A DNA stretch of 64,000 bases, taken from positions 15,833,388 to 15,897,387 of the forward strand of contig NC_080418.1 of the NCBI RefSeq assembly GCF_029873635.1, in the 5' to 3' direction. Under the pieces are notes generated by a model, which saw only the letters and a list, made by a program, of their open reading frames with translations, ran no database searches and was not told the origin of the DNA. This document shows, in pieces, positions 49,081-60,008 of this stretch. A program made the position numbers and the translations under genes. How positions within the stretch are numbered: the first letter of the stretch is position 1; each line of letters starts with the position of its first letter. The DNA is from Malania oleifera (Eukaryota > Streptophyta > Magnoliopsida > Santalales > Ximeniaceae).

Positions 49081-49191
49081 TTTTTAAAATATCTTTACTC
49101 ATATTAATATTTAAATTAGAAGGATCCGACAGTTTCATTTATTAAGTCAAATGATAAAAATACTTATCATAGATAGTGCTGGATCTTGGGG

Positions 49192-49277
<86 letters not shown>
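49192..49277. repeat. (ATA)n microsatellite
   Basis: About 28 perfect AAT/ATA units, one of the longest pure microsatellites in the window. Confidence 0.97.
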
Positions 49278-49278
<1 letters not shown>

Positions 49279-50464
49279 CAATTATTATTTTACAAAAAAT
49301 TCATTAATATTGTATTGCTGCCCCCTTATGTTTTTGGATCCATTTAAATGTTTATTAAGATCAGGCAAGAGAACAAAATTAAGAAGTGTATCTCATTTCA
49401 AAATTGTTTCATATACTATTCAAAATTTTGAATTTAATATTTTTCATATCAAATTTGTATTATATCCCCTCCATAGTACAAGCATGAAGTTATCTCTTAC
49501 TTTAGAAGCATGAAGTTAGACTTGAGTTCATGGACATATTAAACTATATAGAATGTTGAATTGAAGACCATTCAGTGTCAACCTAAAATCTTTAAGAGTT
49601 CAGACTTTAGACTAGACCAATGACATAATCAAAAGGATAAATGGCATGGAGTCTTGCATGCATGCCTTTCAGAGATAGCCCCATCACATATCATGATAAA
49701 ATAAGAATAAGCCTGCAACCTATAATCCCCAAGACTTGCAGCTTCTAAGCACCAGTCCCACGCATGATGATTAATGGCGCTAAATTATTGAGATTGATCT
49801 GCTCTTACCTTCCATATTTAAATTTACATGTTCTAGCATATAGAGTTGGGACAACACTGTCCTACATTTAATGTTTTGTAACTTTTACTTCTTCATCATA
49901 TATGTATCCATTATCGATAGGAGTTAATACAAGTTCATCCTTTACAGATCATAGGTTATTATTTTCGTCTGGCTTATGTTTAACTTTCTACATTTTGGAT
50001 TGTCATTACATTTCTGATTTAATGATTGGTTCTATTGTGCCTTTGCTTAGCATTTGGTTTGTGCATTCAATGATTCCAAAGTATTGCAATGTTTTCCCTC
50101 GTTTAGCTCGAATTCCATTTCTTTGAAGCTGTTCATTCATATCTAAATTCGCAACCTGGTATTAATTAACAACAACTCTTACTTTATATGTAAAATAAGA
50201 ACCACGAATCAACTGCTGTAGAAATACAAATGGTTCGGTATACACTTTTTAGGATTATATTTTATTTGGTAGTTCTAAAGATAACTCATCATATCATACA
50301 GCTCTTTTACTGAGTATACATTTCAACCCTATTCAAGTTGAATTGCACCTAATTGACTTCTTTCCTTTTTCCTCGGGGGCCCGTTTGGTGTTACTTTCAA
50401 TATTGTGAAATTAAAAGTAGAAATAAAACCTAAGAAACATACATAGAGAGACTAAATTATATTT
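49278..50464. other. MULE interior or unrecognised DNA without a supported gene
   Basis: AT-rich sequence with a short 74-residue frame at 49902-50126 that I do not recognise. A GGGGGCCCGTTTGG motif at about 50376 resembles the end of some small hAT-type MITEs but has no visible partner. Confidence 0.45.
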
Positions 50465-50975
50465 CACAACGTTACATTCACGAGACTCGTATACATTGAA
50501 CTTGTCAAAATAGTAAACAAATTTCGGCAGAGTCCTGTTTAAAAATTGAGCATATCCATCCACGCACTTGTGCAAATAAAACATTCTTCCAATACAGTTG
50601 ATACCAGTATGTTCACAACATTACATTCACGAGAATCGTATACATTAAACCTATCAAAATAGTATACTAATTTCGGCAGAGTCCTGTTTACAAATTGATC
50701 ATATCCATCCACGCACCTGTACAAATAAAACATTCTTCCAATACAGTTGATACCAGTATGTTCACAACATTACATTCACGAGAATCGTATACATTAAACC
50801 TATCAAAATAGTATACTAATTTCGGCAGAGTCCTGTTTACAAATTGAACATATCCATCCACGCACCTGTGCAAATAAAACATTCTTGAAATACAGTTGAT
50901 ATTAGTATGTTCAGAACGTTACATTCATCAGATTCGTATACATTGAACATATCAAATTAGTACACTAAATTATAC
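50465..50975. repeat. 149-bp tandem array, about 3.4 copies
   Basis: Unit starts at 50465 (CACAACGTTACATTC), 50614, 50763 and 50912, each exactly 149 bases apart. The second and third copies are nearly identical and the fourth is partial. The frames running across it are chance, since 149 is not a multiple of three. It lies downstream of the PMD gene in the MULE. Confidence 0.95.
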
Positions 50976-51266
50976 CTGCTTGTCACTTTACCTATTGCTG
51001 CTCTATAGATTCAGAATTAAGTAAATTACATTATGTACAAATGATACTCCAAACAATTACATTATGTACAAATGATACTCCAAACAAGTTGAAATAAAGG
51101 AGAAATGATATATTCTATACAAATAGATGCTGTACAAATGAAGTCATTACTAAATACATTATGCCCAAATGAATAATGAATAAATACATTATGTACAAAT
51201 GAAGTTGTAAACATATATCTAATGTACAAATCAAATTATGAACTAATTCACAACTGTATATATCGG

Positions 51267-53492
51267 CTACTCGGTACCGCATGGAGGTCGTCTCCGGTGT
51301 CGGGGTGGCTGCCGTCTGTGTCTGCCCTCACCTGGCTGCTCCTCCGCGTCTGGCGTCCGGTCACGTCGAGGGGCTACATGTCTGTCGTCTCCGCCCATAC
51401 GTACTGGATAATCCCTCTCTAGGTGAAGCCGATGGGGATCTATGTCGTATGTAGTCTCTGGACGAGTCCGAGCTGGCAAGCCGGGTGCGTCCACCTCCTC
51501 CACATCGAGAGGGTCGTCTAGTAAGTACGACATCGACGGCGTCGCGGCAGAGTCAGATCGATAATTCGCCGGTCTACTAGAGGGTCCCGCAAAATCAGCA
51601 GCGGACGGCCCAAACACATACTCCTCATGTACAATGGGTGGTGAGAAAGTCGGACTCGATGGACGGCTGGAGGTAGCTGCTCGACCCCCTCGTACTGGAG
51701 CTGCTCGACCACCTTGTGGAGCCGGCGTCCGGCGTGGGGTAGGGATCCGTTGCCCGTCCTCGTAGACAATGTCCAAACCAACTCTCGCTAAATCGCTCAC
51801 AACGGGGTCTGATGATAGCGACTCGACCTGGTGTAATACGTCAGCCTACATCATACGAAAATAGTGTTTAAAACGTTGAACTACTAATCATCACGGTAAC
51901 AAATTAGGTATACGTTTGAGTAAGCATACGAGGCTCATGTAGACCGCCGCAATCCTATCCACGAAGCGACGTGTGATCGACCTGTACCACGCGTAATATG
52001 GATCCTCCGGACGCATCGGGCCATCTGCCCGGACTCCCTCGACAATGTAGTTGCGCCTATGTACCCACATACTCACATACATGGCGTGCTCCACGCCCAA
52101 TCTGTGTTCCCCCGACCGCGACCATCAATCTCGTGCAAGTCCTCCCCACGTACATCGACCCCCGAGGTACAGAAGCGACCGGGAATGCCCTGTCGAAAGC
52201 CAAACTGGCGCATCACTCGGTCTGGGAGATGCCACTCGACAATATGAAAACATATGAGTGGCACTCGGGCAACCTAGAGGTCCGACCCAACTGCATAACC
52301 AGGTGGTAGGTCGGCAACAATGTCATCCGTGTAGGGCGCCCATACGAACTGCGCGTAGACATATAGTAAATGTCAGAGGTGGGACGGGAATATATGAAAA
52401 TCTTGAAATAGCCCTAAATACACATAACGGAGGCTACCTCATGCTCCCGGTGCATGTCCAACTCGAATCTGTACCAGGGCAGCGTGTGTTGCGCAACATT
52501 AGGCGCCAACAACTGATCCCTCCACCTGTACACAATAGAACGTAAGTTAGTAAGGTCTAACCACTACTACGTACTACAACTGAAGCAAATTATTTTCAGT
52601 TGAGTTACTAACCTCCTCACGAGTGGAGTTGGGTCAATCGGTCGTCCGTACTCATCCCTCTGAATAAGACGTCGGACACCGCGGCGCGTAGGAGCTAACG
52701 ACGTGAATCTCTCCCACGCCCAAACCTGTAATAAGCGGAGTGCTCCTCCGATCTGTGAGTGCGACACGTTAGCGGCGCGGCACATCTCCCGGTACAGCCA
52801 AGCTAACGTCGCAACACCCCAACTATAATGGCGTATCTCTGCTCGCTCCGCGAGCAGTGGAAGGAACATCAAGTGTGCGTAACTCCCCGATAGGTCGCAG
52901 AACAGCGTCCCACATATCAATCGCATCATTTGGGCACGTGCGTGACACGCTATAGTCTGATCATCAGCATCAGCCGGAAGCTGGCGAAACATCTCCCCCT
53001 CTAGAAACCGCATGCGAATGCGGGCACCAACAAGCTCACTGTCTGGGGGCACCACTCCTAACAATCTCTCGCACATGCGGCGAAGTCCTCCCCCCTGACC
53101 GACGCCTCCATCCTGTACTGGTCCAGCTGTACGACCAGTGACGGGCAACCCATCAATCGGTAGCCCAAACAACACCTCGACATCCTGTAATGTGATAGTC
53201 GCCTCCCCGTGCAACAAGTGGAAAGTGCGTGTCTTTGGCCTCCATCGCTCGACCAACGCGGTCACAAGATGCCAATCCAACTGGATATGGCCAATTTGAT
53301 ATATCCCATAAAAACCCGCGTTACGTATCTAATCAATAATGCGAGGGTCTGCGCCTATCCTATCCTGTACGCTCTGACTGCCCCCTCGGCAATATAAGAC
53401 GTCAGCATGCGAATCGGTCCACGCCCGACTGGACCGGTGCCGATCGCCCATACACAGTACAGTAGTATCGGACGGCTCTAGATCGATCCTGC
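51267..53492 (-). pseudogene. Plant mobile domain (PMD, MAIN-like) protein gene, decayed, in the MULE
   Basis: On the minus strand, likely exons are about 53492-52605 (donor GAG|GTTAGT), 52530-52446, 52349 to about 51890, and 51847-51267, with AG acceptors visible at TGTTTGCAG, GTGTACAG and CGCGCAG. The first exon has the PMD signature LDWHLVTALVERWRPKTRTFHL, TITLQDVEVLFGLPIDG and WAWERF; the third has PLICFHIVEWHLPDRVMRQFGFRQ, GPMRPEDPYYAWY and TRRF, all typical of the aminotransferase-like PMD of MAIN/MAIL proteins. The last exon is a Pro/Arg-rich, disordered tail. In-frame stops lie at 53329-53331 and 52274-52276, and a frameshift lies near 52100. PMD genes are known both as host genes and as passengers of MULEs and gypsy elements; the position inside MULE ends shows the passenger form here. 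Its role is unknown. Confidence 0.85.
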
Positions 53493-53850
53493 AAACAAGC
53501 CAGAATATTGAAAGCATTAACATAGAAAGCATAAGAATTGAGTATCTGTCCCCGGTGCTTTGTATGGTGGAAACGAACAAAAATCTCAAGGGTTATCCTA
53601 TATGTGTACAAATGAAAATGTCTCACCAAGTTTTCATCTGAAGATACACTATTCTCGATTGATGGACACAGTGACTCAATTGCTCAGAGACAAATTGAGC
53701 ATGGAGCATTCGCGTGTTCACCGAGAAATTAAAGCGGTCTGAGGATTTAACATTTGGAAACAAATTTTTCATAAGGAATTAGCAGGTGAAAACTTGTCGT
53801 CACGCGAGGAGTAAGAGTACGCAAATCCCAGATCACCTATGAGTTATAGG

Positions 53851-56229
53851 TCAGTGCGAAGGTCCAGCTGCATCCCCAGGTTGGGTCCTTCTCAGACATC
53901 TTGTGCGGTTATGTCCTTCTTGACTGCATATGCTACACGTGATTTGTTTCCGACCTTCCCGAGCATCTATCTCGTTATGTATACGTGAGCTCCTAGGCCG
54001 ACCTTTATGTCTAGCGTATGCAGGATTTGCCTGCAAGTTTGGCAACGAGCAAGTTGGCCAATATGCCTCATGCATGATTGGATAAAATTCTGCAGCATAT
54101 GTTGCGTAGTGCTCGGCAGTGCTCCAATATGGTTCAACAAACTGGCTCACATTTAGTCGTGTCTCGACACAAGCTGCAAGAAGGTGCGAGCAGGGATAGT
54201 GTAAAGATTGCCACTTCCCGCAGGAGCATTCGCGCCTCTGGATGCTCAAAGTTTGGACATTGTTTCCTTTATGGGGTCCCCGCTGCGCGGTCGTGATGCT
54301 AAAAGTACCCCTAGATCGGTTGAACGTCGTGACTCGTTGTCCGGTCGCCTTCAGCTTCCTTCTTTCCATCGCTAGCAATATATGCGGAGTTAACGTATTT
54401 CCTCCAGATATTGCATTACGAGCAGACTCCCGTCGGCTATTAAAGTAATGGGCAACGCGATAAAATGTTAGTTGCACGAGAGCCGTAATGGGAAGGCTAC
54501 GTGCGCCTTTTAGGACGGCGTTGAAACATTAGACCAGGTTGGTGGTCATGTTTCCATACCTCTTTCCACCGTCGTGGCACTGAGTCCACATATGAGGAGG
54601 GATCTGATCGAAGAACGACTTGGCTGGCTCTCCACCCTCGTCGAATATCCTCTCCATCCAGGTGTCAAATTTTCTCACCTGATGCTCCCTTCCGGCTCGC
54701 TCAGCCATTCGCTTCATATTGACACTCCGCACTTTCGTATTAAAGTTGCTTACGACATGTCGAAGGCAAAATCGGTGGTGCGCACGTGGTGGTTGCCAAT
54801 CAGGATTGTGCTGCACCGCAGCGATAGTCCCTGGATGTCGATCTGATATGAGGCAAATGCCGTCCCTATCGGTAATCAAACGCAAAGAACACAGAAACCA
54901 ATTCCATGTGTCGAGGCTTTCCTCTTGCACAATAGCGAATGCAAGGGGAAATATTTGCCTATTTGCATCGGGGCACGTCGCAATAAGGAGTTTGCCCTTG
55001 TACTTACCGTACAAGTGTGTCCCGTCCACACATATAACGGGAGGGCAATGACGAAAACCCTGAATAGATGCTGCAAATGACCAAAATACGGATACGAAGG
55101 TTGTGCTGTTAGTGCTACCTGGAACCGGAGTTGACTACCACCTAACTGTAGTCCCAAGATTGTATGCGCGCATCGCTTCCATCCACTTCGGTAACGTTTC
55201 ATACGATTTCTCCCAATCACCGAAGACTTGGGCTATTGCCTTATGTTTGCCCAACCAAACCTTCTTATAAGATATTGAATACCCGAATCGACGATCAATG
55301 AACTCCTTCAATGTAGCGATCGACATCGACGCATCTCCCCTGTTCATATTCACTATCTCCCCAGCAATAAGGGACGACGTGATTTGGTTATGGTCCTGCG
55401 ATATAAGTTCATTCAGACACGTATGCGGACCACTATATTGGGTGATTTCGAAAAAACGGTGTATCATCCGATACATGGCACGCAATCTCCATGTGCAATC
55501 GTGGTCCTTACACCTAGCAACCCACAACTCAGGAGTAGATCGCACCACGTGGAAGTCATGGTGGGTGCGAGTGTGATATATTCGCACTGCGGCGATCAAC
55601 TGATCCTTCGAACCGAAGAGCATCCCCTTACTCAACTCAGAAGATTTTTCCCAACGAGTGACGCGTATGGGAAGCTCATCGACTGCAGTTAAATCTGCAG
55701 CAGCTAGGTCAAAATGACCGTACATCGGAAGCTCGCCGATGAATTGCGTGTCAAACGTTGTGTCGTCCGTGTCATGGTGAGGTAAGTTCACATCATTGGG
55801 GACATCATTTAACCCTTCACCCATTTCCTGCTCGTGCATGTGTTCGTCTTCAATATGAACATCATTCATAATGTTCATGCCCTCGTCCAATGCGTCTTTC
55901 GCAATGGCAAACAACGATGCTGGTACCGCACTCGGGACATCTTTGCAACCTCCCTGCGGAAACATCTGAGGAACAGGTGCTTCGTACTCCGACGGTTGGA
56001 ATGACGGTCTCGAATATTCATTAAAATCGACCGTGGACGTAGCACGAACCTCCCTACCAACATCGACCTGATGTGTTTGTTCGGTGTCTTCACCGACTGC
56101 ACCCAATTGCTCCGCGGGCTCATCTGGTTGCCTAACTGCAATTACACCCACTTGAGGAATAGTCTCGACATACAATTGCATCGTCAAATATGTCTCACCG
56201 ACACAGTGTGTGTCCAATACAATGCGCAA
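53851..56229 (-). pseudogene. MULE transposase (MURA/MuDR type) with two in-frame stops
   Basis: One reading frame of 792 codons, interrupted only by stops at 55135-55137 (codon 365) and 54529-54531 (codon 567). Counting from 56229, residues 60-190 are acidic and low-complexity. Residues about 199-272 are the MuDR DNA-binding domain with a C-x4-C-x23-H-x-C zinc site (C240, C245, H269, C271). The DDE domain has Asp402 in DGTHLYGKYKG and Asp463 in LISDRHPG, with the CLRH motif beyond. The third acidic residue, expected in NLVECFN, is the stop codon at 567. A SWIM zinc finger (C668, C670, C680, H682) and a CCHC knuckle (765-778) follow. The codon at 56229 is TTG; the frame stays open to about 56320 without an ATG, so an upstream exon or lost start is likely. 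The enzyme would cut and join the MULE ends, but as it stands it cannot. Confidence 0.93.
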
Positions 56230-56329
56230 CCCATAATCATCTGATATCGGAACAGCCTCGTAGAACGCTGTATTATTTACTCTCGCGCAGGGTATCTTGC
56301 GGTCACCCGCAATGCATATTGATCTGGAT

Positions 56330-59300
56330 CAATATGCAAATATTTATATATCTTCGTATATAATTTACTTAATTTACACTTACGACCAATTCGAATAAGT
56401 CGAACTGGCCGACTACTATACCTAACACCATCTGTTGCGGTTATAATGTTCCCCACTATATATTAAAATACCGTGATAGATCACTACTTGACGCTTCTGC
56501 ATTTGGAGCGGCGATAGGGGAAAATAAAAACAAAAACCTAGCAAGAACAAAATTGTATGTATAAGTGATGTGTAAATGAGACGAAAAAAAAGACTAAGAA
56601 CTATAAACAAATAGAGTATACAAATTCTAATGAATGAATGAACTTAGATTTGGACCTAACTTTCCCACAAAGAAATAAATAGGAGAATTCAGCGTCTATG
56701 AAAAACCAACATGAATATGTATTGATTTTCCCATATTTTTTTTTTTTTTTTTTGGGGACATATTCTTCAGATTTTCCCAAAATGTAATTCACTAGAATAC
56801 CAAAGAACTATGAAATGGTGCTCTTAAGAGTATTTTTTCCAAAAAATGGAATACCGTACTATGCCTCATTATGGGTGGTGTTGCCAGTTAATTGAAGTTC
56901 AATTTTGTAAGTAGCCTTCTTGCTTTGCTGGTTTCATTTGCTAATCAAAACACCCATACTCAAAGGAGTTGAAGGATCTTTTGAAAAATGTACTTAGAAG
57001 CATAAATCCCGTTCATGAAATGGGAATGTGGATGTCTTATGGCAAGTGCTTAAAAGGTGAACACTGCATTTAGATCATATATTGGTGAAAAATACAATAA
57101 TTGGGGAGGGAAAAAACTCATTAATACTTCCTTTAATTATGGGACCTTTTAGCTATCATTATCTACCGTGTACCCAGTCAGCGTCATCGACGGTGACTGT
57201 TGGCTGGTTCCCATCGTACCGTTGGATCTGAATGGTGCTCTGTCGACTGGGCCTCCTCAGGCACCCCGCACCCTAGGATGTTATACATATGGGGCTTTGT
57301 TCAGGAATTTTTTATCTAATTTGATCCCTAGGAATGCATTTTTTAAAATACTGCACCTACCAAATACCGGGGTAATCCAACTAATTGTCTTCGGTACTTC
57401 CGGATTCTAAATGATGGTCAGCTGTTCAAGCAACCTTCTATTTTTGGCAGTTATGTGCAGTGTAGGAGTTGCCTCTATTTGCATATTCGTTAAAAAGTCA
57501 TTGGGTCTTTACATAGGCTGGAATAATGATAAGGATGGGTGAGTAACCTTTCATAGCTAGAGCGTGTTGTGATTCTGGAACATTGCCTTGTGTAGTTGAT
57601 TTGGCGTGAATGTAGAATTGAGTAGATTGTTGGAAACCACAAGGAGTAGGCTTGTCAGTATGGTGAACAAAATTATAACAGAAATTTAGCTAGGAGGCTT
57701 GGAGAACTAAGAAAACTCACTCGAAGAGAACTGCAAACCTTGCCCACATGATCATCTTAGTTCTAGGAGAGGGAGAAATAATTGACGTCCGACGCAATTC
57801 ACATATATTGGATCTTGATAGGCAGACAAAGAGTATAAAATTTTATTTAATTTTCATAGCCCACCACACACACATTCCCAAAGCAAACTTTTTTTTATAG
57901 GCCTACACCACACATACATATATATAAGTATTATGGAAAAAATCCCCCCCGAAAAACTAGTGTCAAAAACAAGTTTAAACCCTTCTCTCGAGATGGTTAA
58001 AATTGGCAGTCCGCATGTATGAGAGAGAGATTATTGGAATATGTAAAAGGTACTAATAATCAATTCTTAAGTATTTGGAAAAAGATTTATCCTCTGATGT
58101 AGTTTTTGAAATTGAGAAGGAGTAGCATCCAACAATATAGATATCATGAATCATTGTGCTGTGCTCGGCCAAATTTATTTGTTATGAGTTTTTTTGAAGA
58201 ACCAATTCATAAATTAAAAATAAATAAAACTATGCCGTTAAAGATGAGAATGTGACAAGGAAAACATGATAATATAAGAGTTCGTATGTGGTCTTTTTGT
58301 TTTTATTTTCAATTTAACTGTTTATGAAAAAATGAAATAGAATTCAAATTAGATATAATAAGCAATAGAGAATTATTTTTAACAATTTCAATTGCATATA
58401 AAAAAATAATTGTTTAAAATAATTTGGATAGTACAACAAATTAATAAAATAATTATAATAAATTGTATTTTTTTTTAATATGTTTATTATATATTATTGG
58501 TAACTTTATTTTTTATTATATATTTAAAATATCAATTGATTTTAAAAATAATAAATAAAATTATTTATTAAAAAAATAACATTATAATTAATTTTCATAA
58601 ATATTAACCAAACATATGTCAAATTTTAATTTTTCAACTAGTCCTAAATTAACTGGTTGAAAGAAAAGAATAAGGGAAGAGAAAAGCCTAAAGAGTGTTC
58701 AATGTAGAAAATAATTCTCAACTTCAGATTCTCAAAAAAACATCACCCATATTTTTTTTATTCTTTAACATTAATATAAGAGCAGAATTTTTTTTAAAAA
58801 TTTTCAACATAATTATTATTAACCCGAAAAATAAGGTATACAGATTCCTAGGATCTATACATATGACAATACAATTGATAATTAGAATGTGCACCTCACA
58901 TTAACTCAAAGCATCAATTAAAACCATACAAGTTGATGTCATGCTTCACACTTAGTGGATGTGCCCAATTATATTCAAAAACAGTACAAGAAAAATTAAG
59001 AATGAATACAAAATTTAAACTTTTATAAAGTAACCCCATATGATCTAATTATAATTGCACAATTAATTCAAAAGAGTAGAAGGAAATTCAACATATTTAG
59101 GAAGTGGGGAAACTTCAACAATTATAGTGCAGGAAAAACTAATGCATTTTATAATGAAAATAACAATCGTTATATAATTTATAAAAAAATAAATAAATAT
59201 TAACAACAGTTTGAATGGAAAAAAATAAAATATTATCAGCAAAAAATTAATTAAAATACCCAACCAATGAAATACAAATAAATATTATCAGCAAAAAAAT

Positions 59301-59598
59301 TCCAATTTAAAACCAAAACAATGAAATACAACCTTAAGTAATGTTTGTCAACGAATCTTTTAACACAAATCACAAACCTTTATGGATTATCAAAGCTTTC
59401 GATGAAATCAAAATAATGGAAAAAAATGTAAGCATTGACATGGAACACATGAACTTACCCCATATCCTTATAAATTTTCGATTTGATAAAGCCTGCCAAC
59501 GGTCACTGTCGGCTCCCTTCAACGGTCACTGCTCGGCTTCCGCAACAGGTACTTGTTCGCGCAACGAAAGAGGAAGAAGGGCGCGGTTTAATTGAAGC
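56330..59598. other. MULE interior, 5' side of the transposase; no supported gene
   Basis: Mostly AT-rich sequence with poly-T runs (for example near 56735). A less AT-rich stretch at 57160-57420 is listed separately. Nothing else is recognisable. Confidence 0.5.
57160..57420 (+). other. Less AT-rich stretch with an 80-codon frame, unrecognised
   Basis: A frame at 57168-57410 reads as a plausible globular fragment (LGCYTYGALFRNFL near the middle), and base composition differs from the flanking AT-rich DNA. No start context, splice signals or family match are evident. It could be a fragment of host gene captured by the MULE, or chance. Confidence 0.25.
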
Positions 59599-59896
59599 AA
59601 ATCTCGTTATTGGAGAAGCGAGTATAGCGAGATGCCAGCGGCGGAGCCGGGTGGAAGGGTAATTCAAAAGCGCAAGGTGGGAGGCATTAATATCCAAAAT
59701 AAAAATCTTGCTACTTGGAGTAGCGAGGATTTTCACGCACAAATGGTGGTTGAGAGATTTACCACGCGTCAAAGCGGCTGGCAGAGCATTAATTCTCCCA
59801 ATTAAATCTCGTTACTTGGAGTAGCGAGATTTGTGCTTTACAAAAATAATCTCCAGTGACACGTGGTAAATCTCGCTACTTGGAGTAGCGAGATTT
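59599..59896. repeat. Right subterminal palindromes of the MULE (four copies)
   Basis: Copies at 59599-59632 (degenerate), 59702-59733, 59804-59832 and 59868-59896, of the same AAATCTCGCTACT/AGTAGCGAGATTT type as at the left end. The last is a perfect 13-base-arm palindrome with centre TGG. A GACACGTGG motif lies between the last two. Confidence 0.8.
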
Positions 59897-59998
59897 GATT
59901 AAAAATCGCTACGTCAGAGTCATTTTGGGAAATACTTCCCAGAATGAGGTATTATTTAATATATTTTTTTAAAAAAAAGTTAAAATGGGAAAAAACTC
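59804..59998 (-). repeat. MULE right terminal inverted repeat
   Basis: On the minus strand it begins GAGTTTTTTCCC and parallels 44844-45055, including the CATTCTGGGAA palindrome. It is followed outside by ATCGTGCTTG, the second copy of the target duplication. Confidence 0.9.
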
Positions 59999-60008
59999 AT
60001 CGTGCTTG

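Larger units (their letters stand above)
44844..59998 (-). mobile_element. Mutator-like element (MULE), 15.2 kb, 10-bp TSD, with PMD gene and transposase
   Basis: Both ends begin GAGTTTTTT (right end on the minus strand) and continue as inverted repeats of about 200 bases. The flanks ATCGTGCTTG at 44834-44843 and 59999-60008 are identical, a 10-bp target duplication typical of Mutator elements (9-11 bp). Inside, on the minus strand, are a MURA-type transposase (53851-56229 and upstream) and downstream of it a plant mobile domain gene (51267-53492). A 149-bp tandem array, an unrecognised less AT-rich stretch and a later copia insertion (45500 to about 49080) are also enclosed. The transposase is dead, but the termini and target duplication are well kept, so insertion may be fairly recent or may have relied on a transposase supplied elsewhere. 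Confidence 0.9.

Noticed and set aside
50539-50882. Two similar 64-codon frames
   Set aside because: They arise from the 149-bp tandem array, whose period is not a multiple of three.
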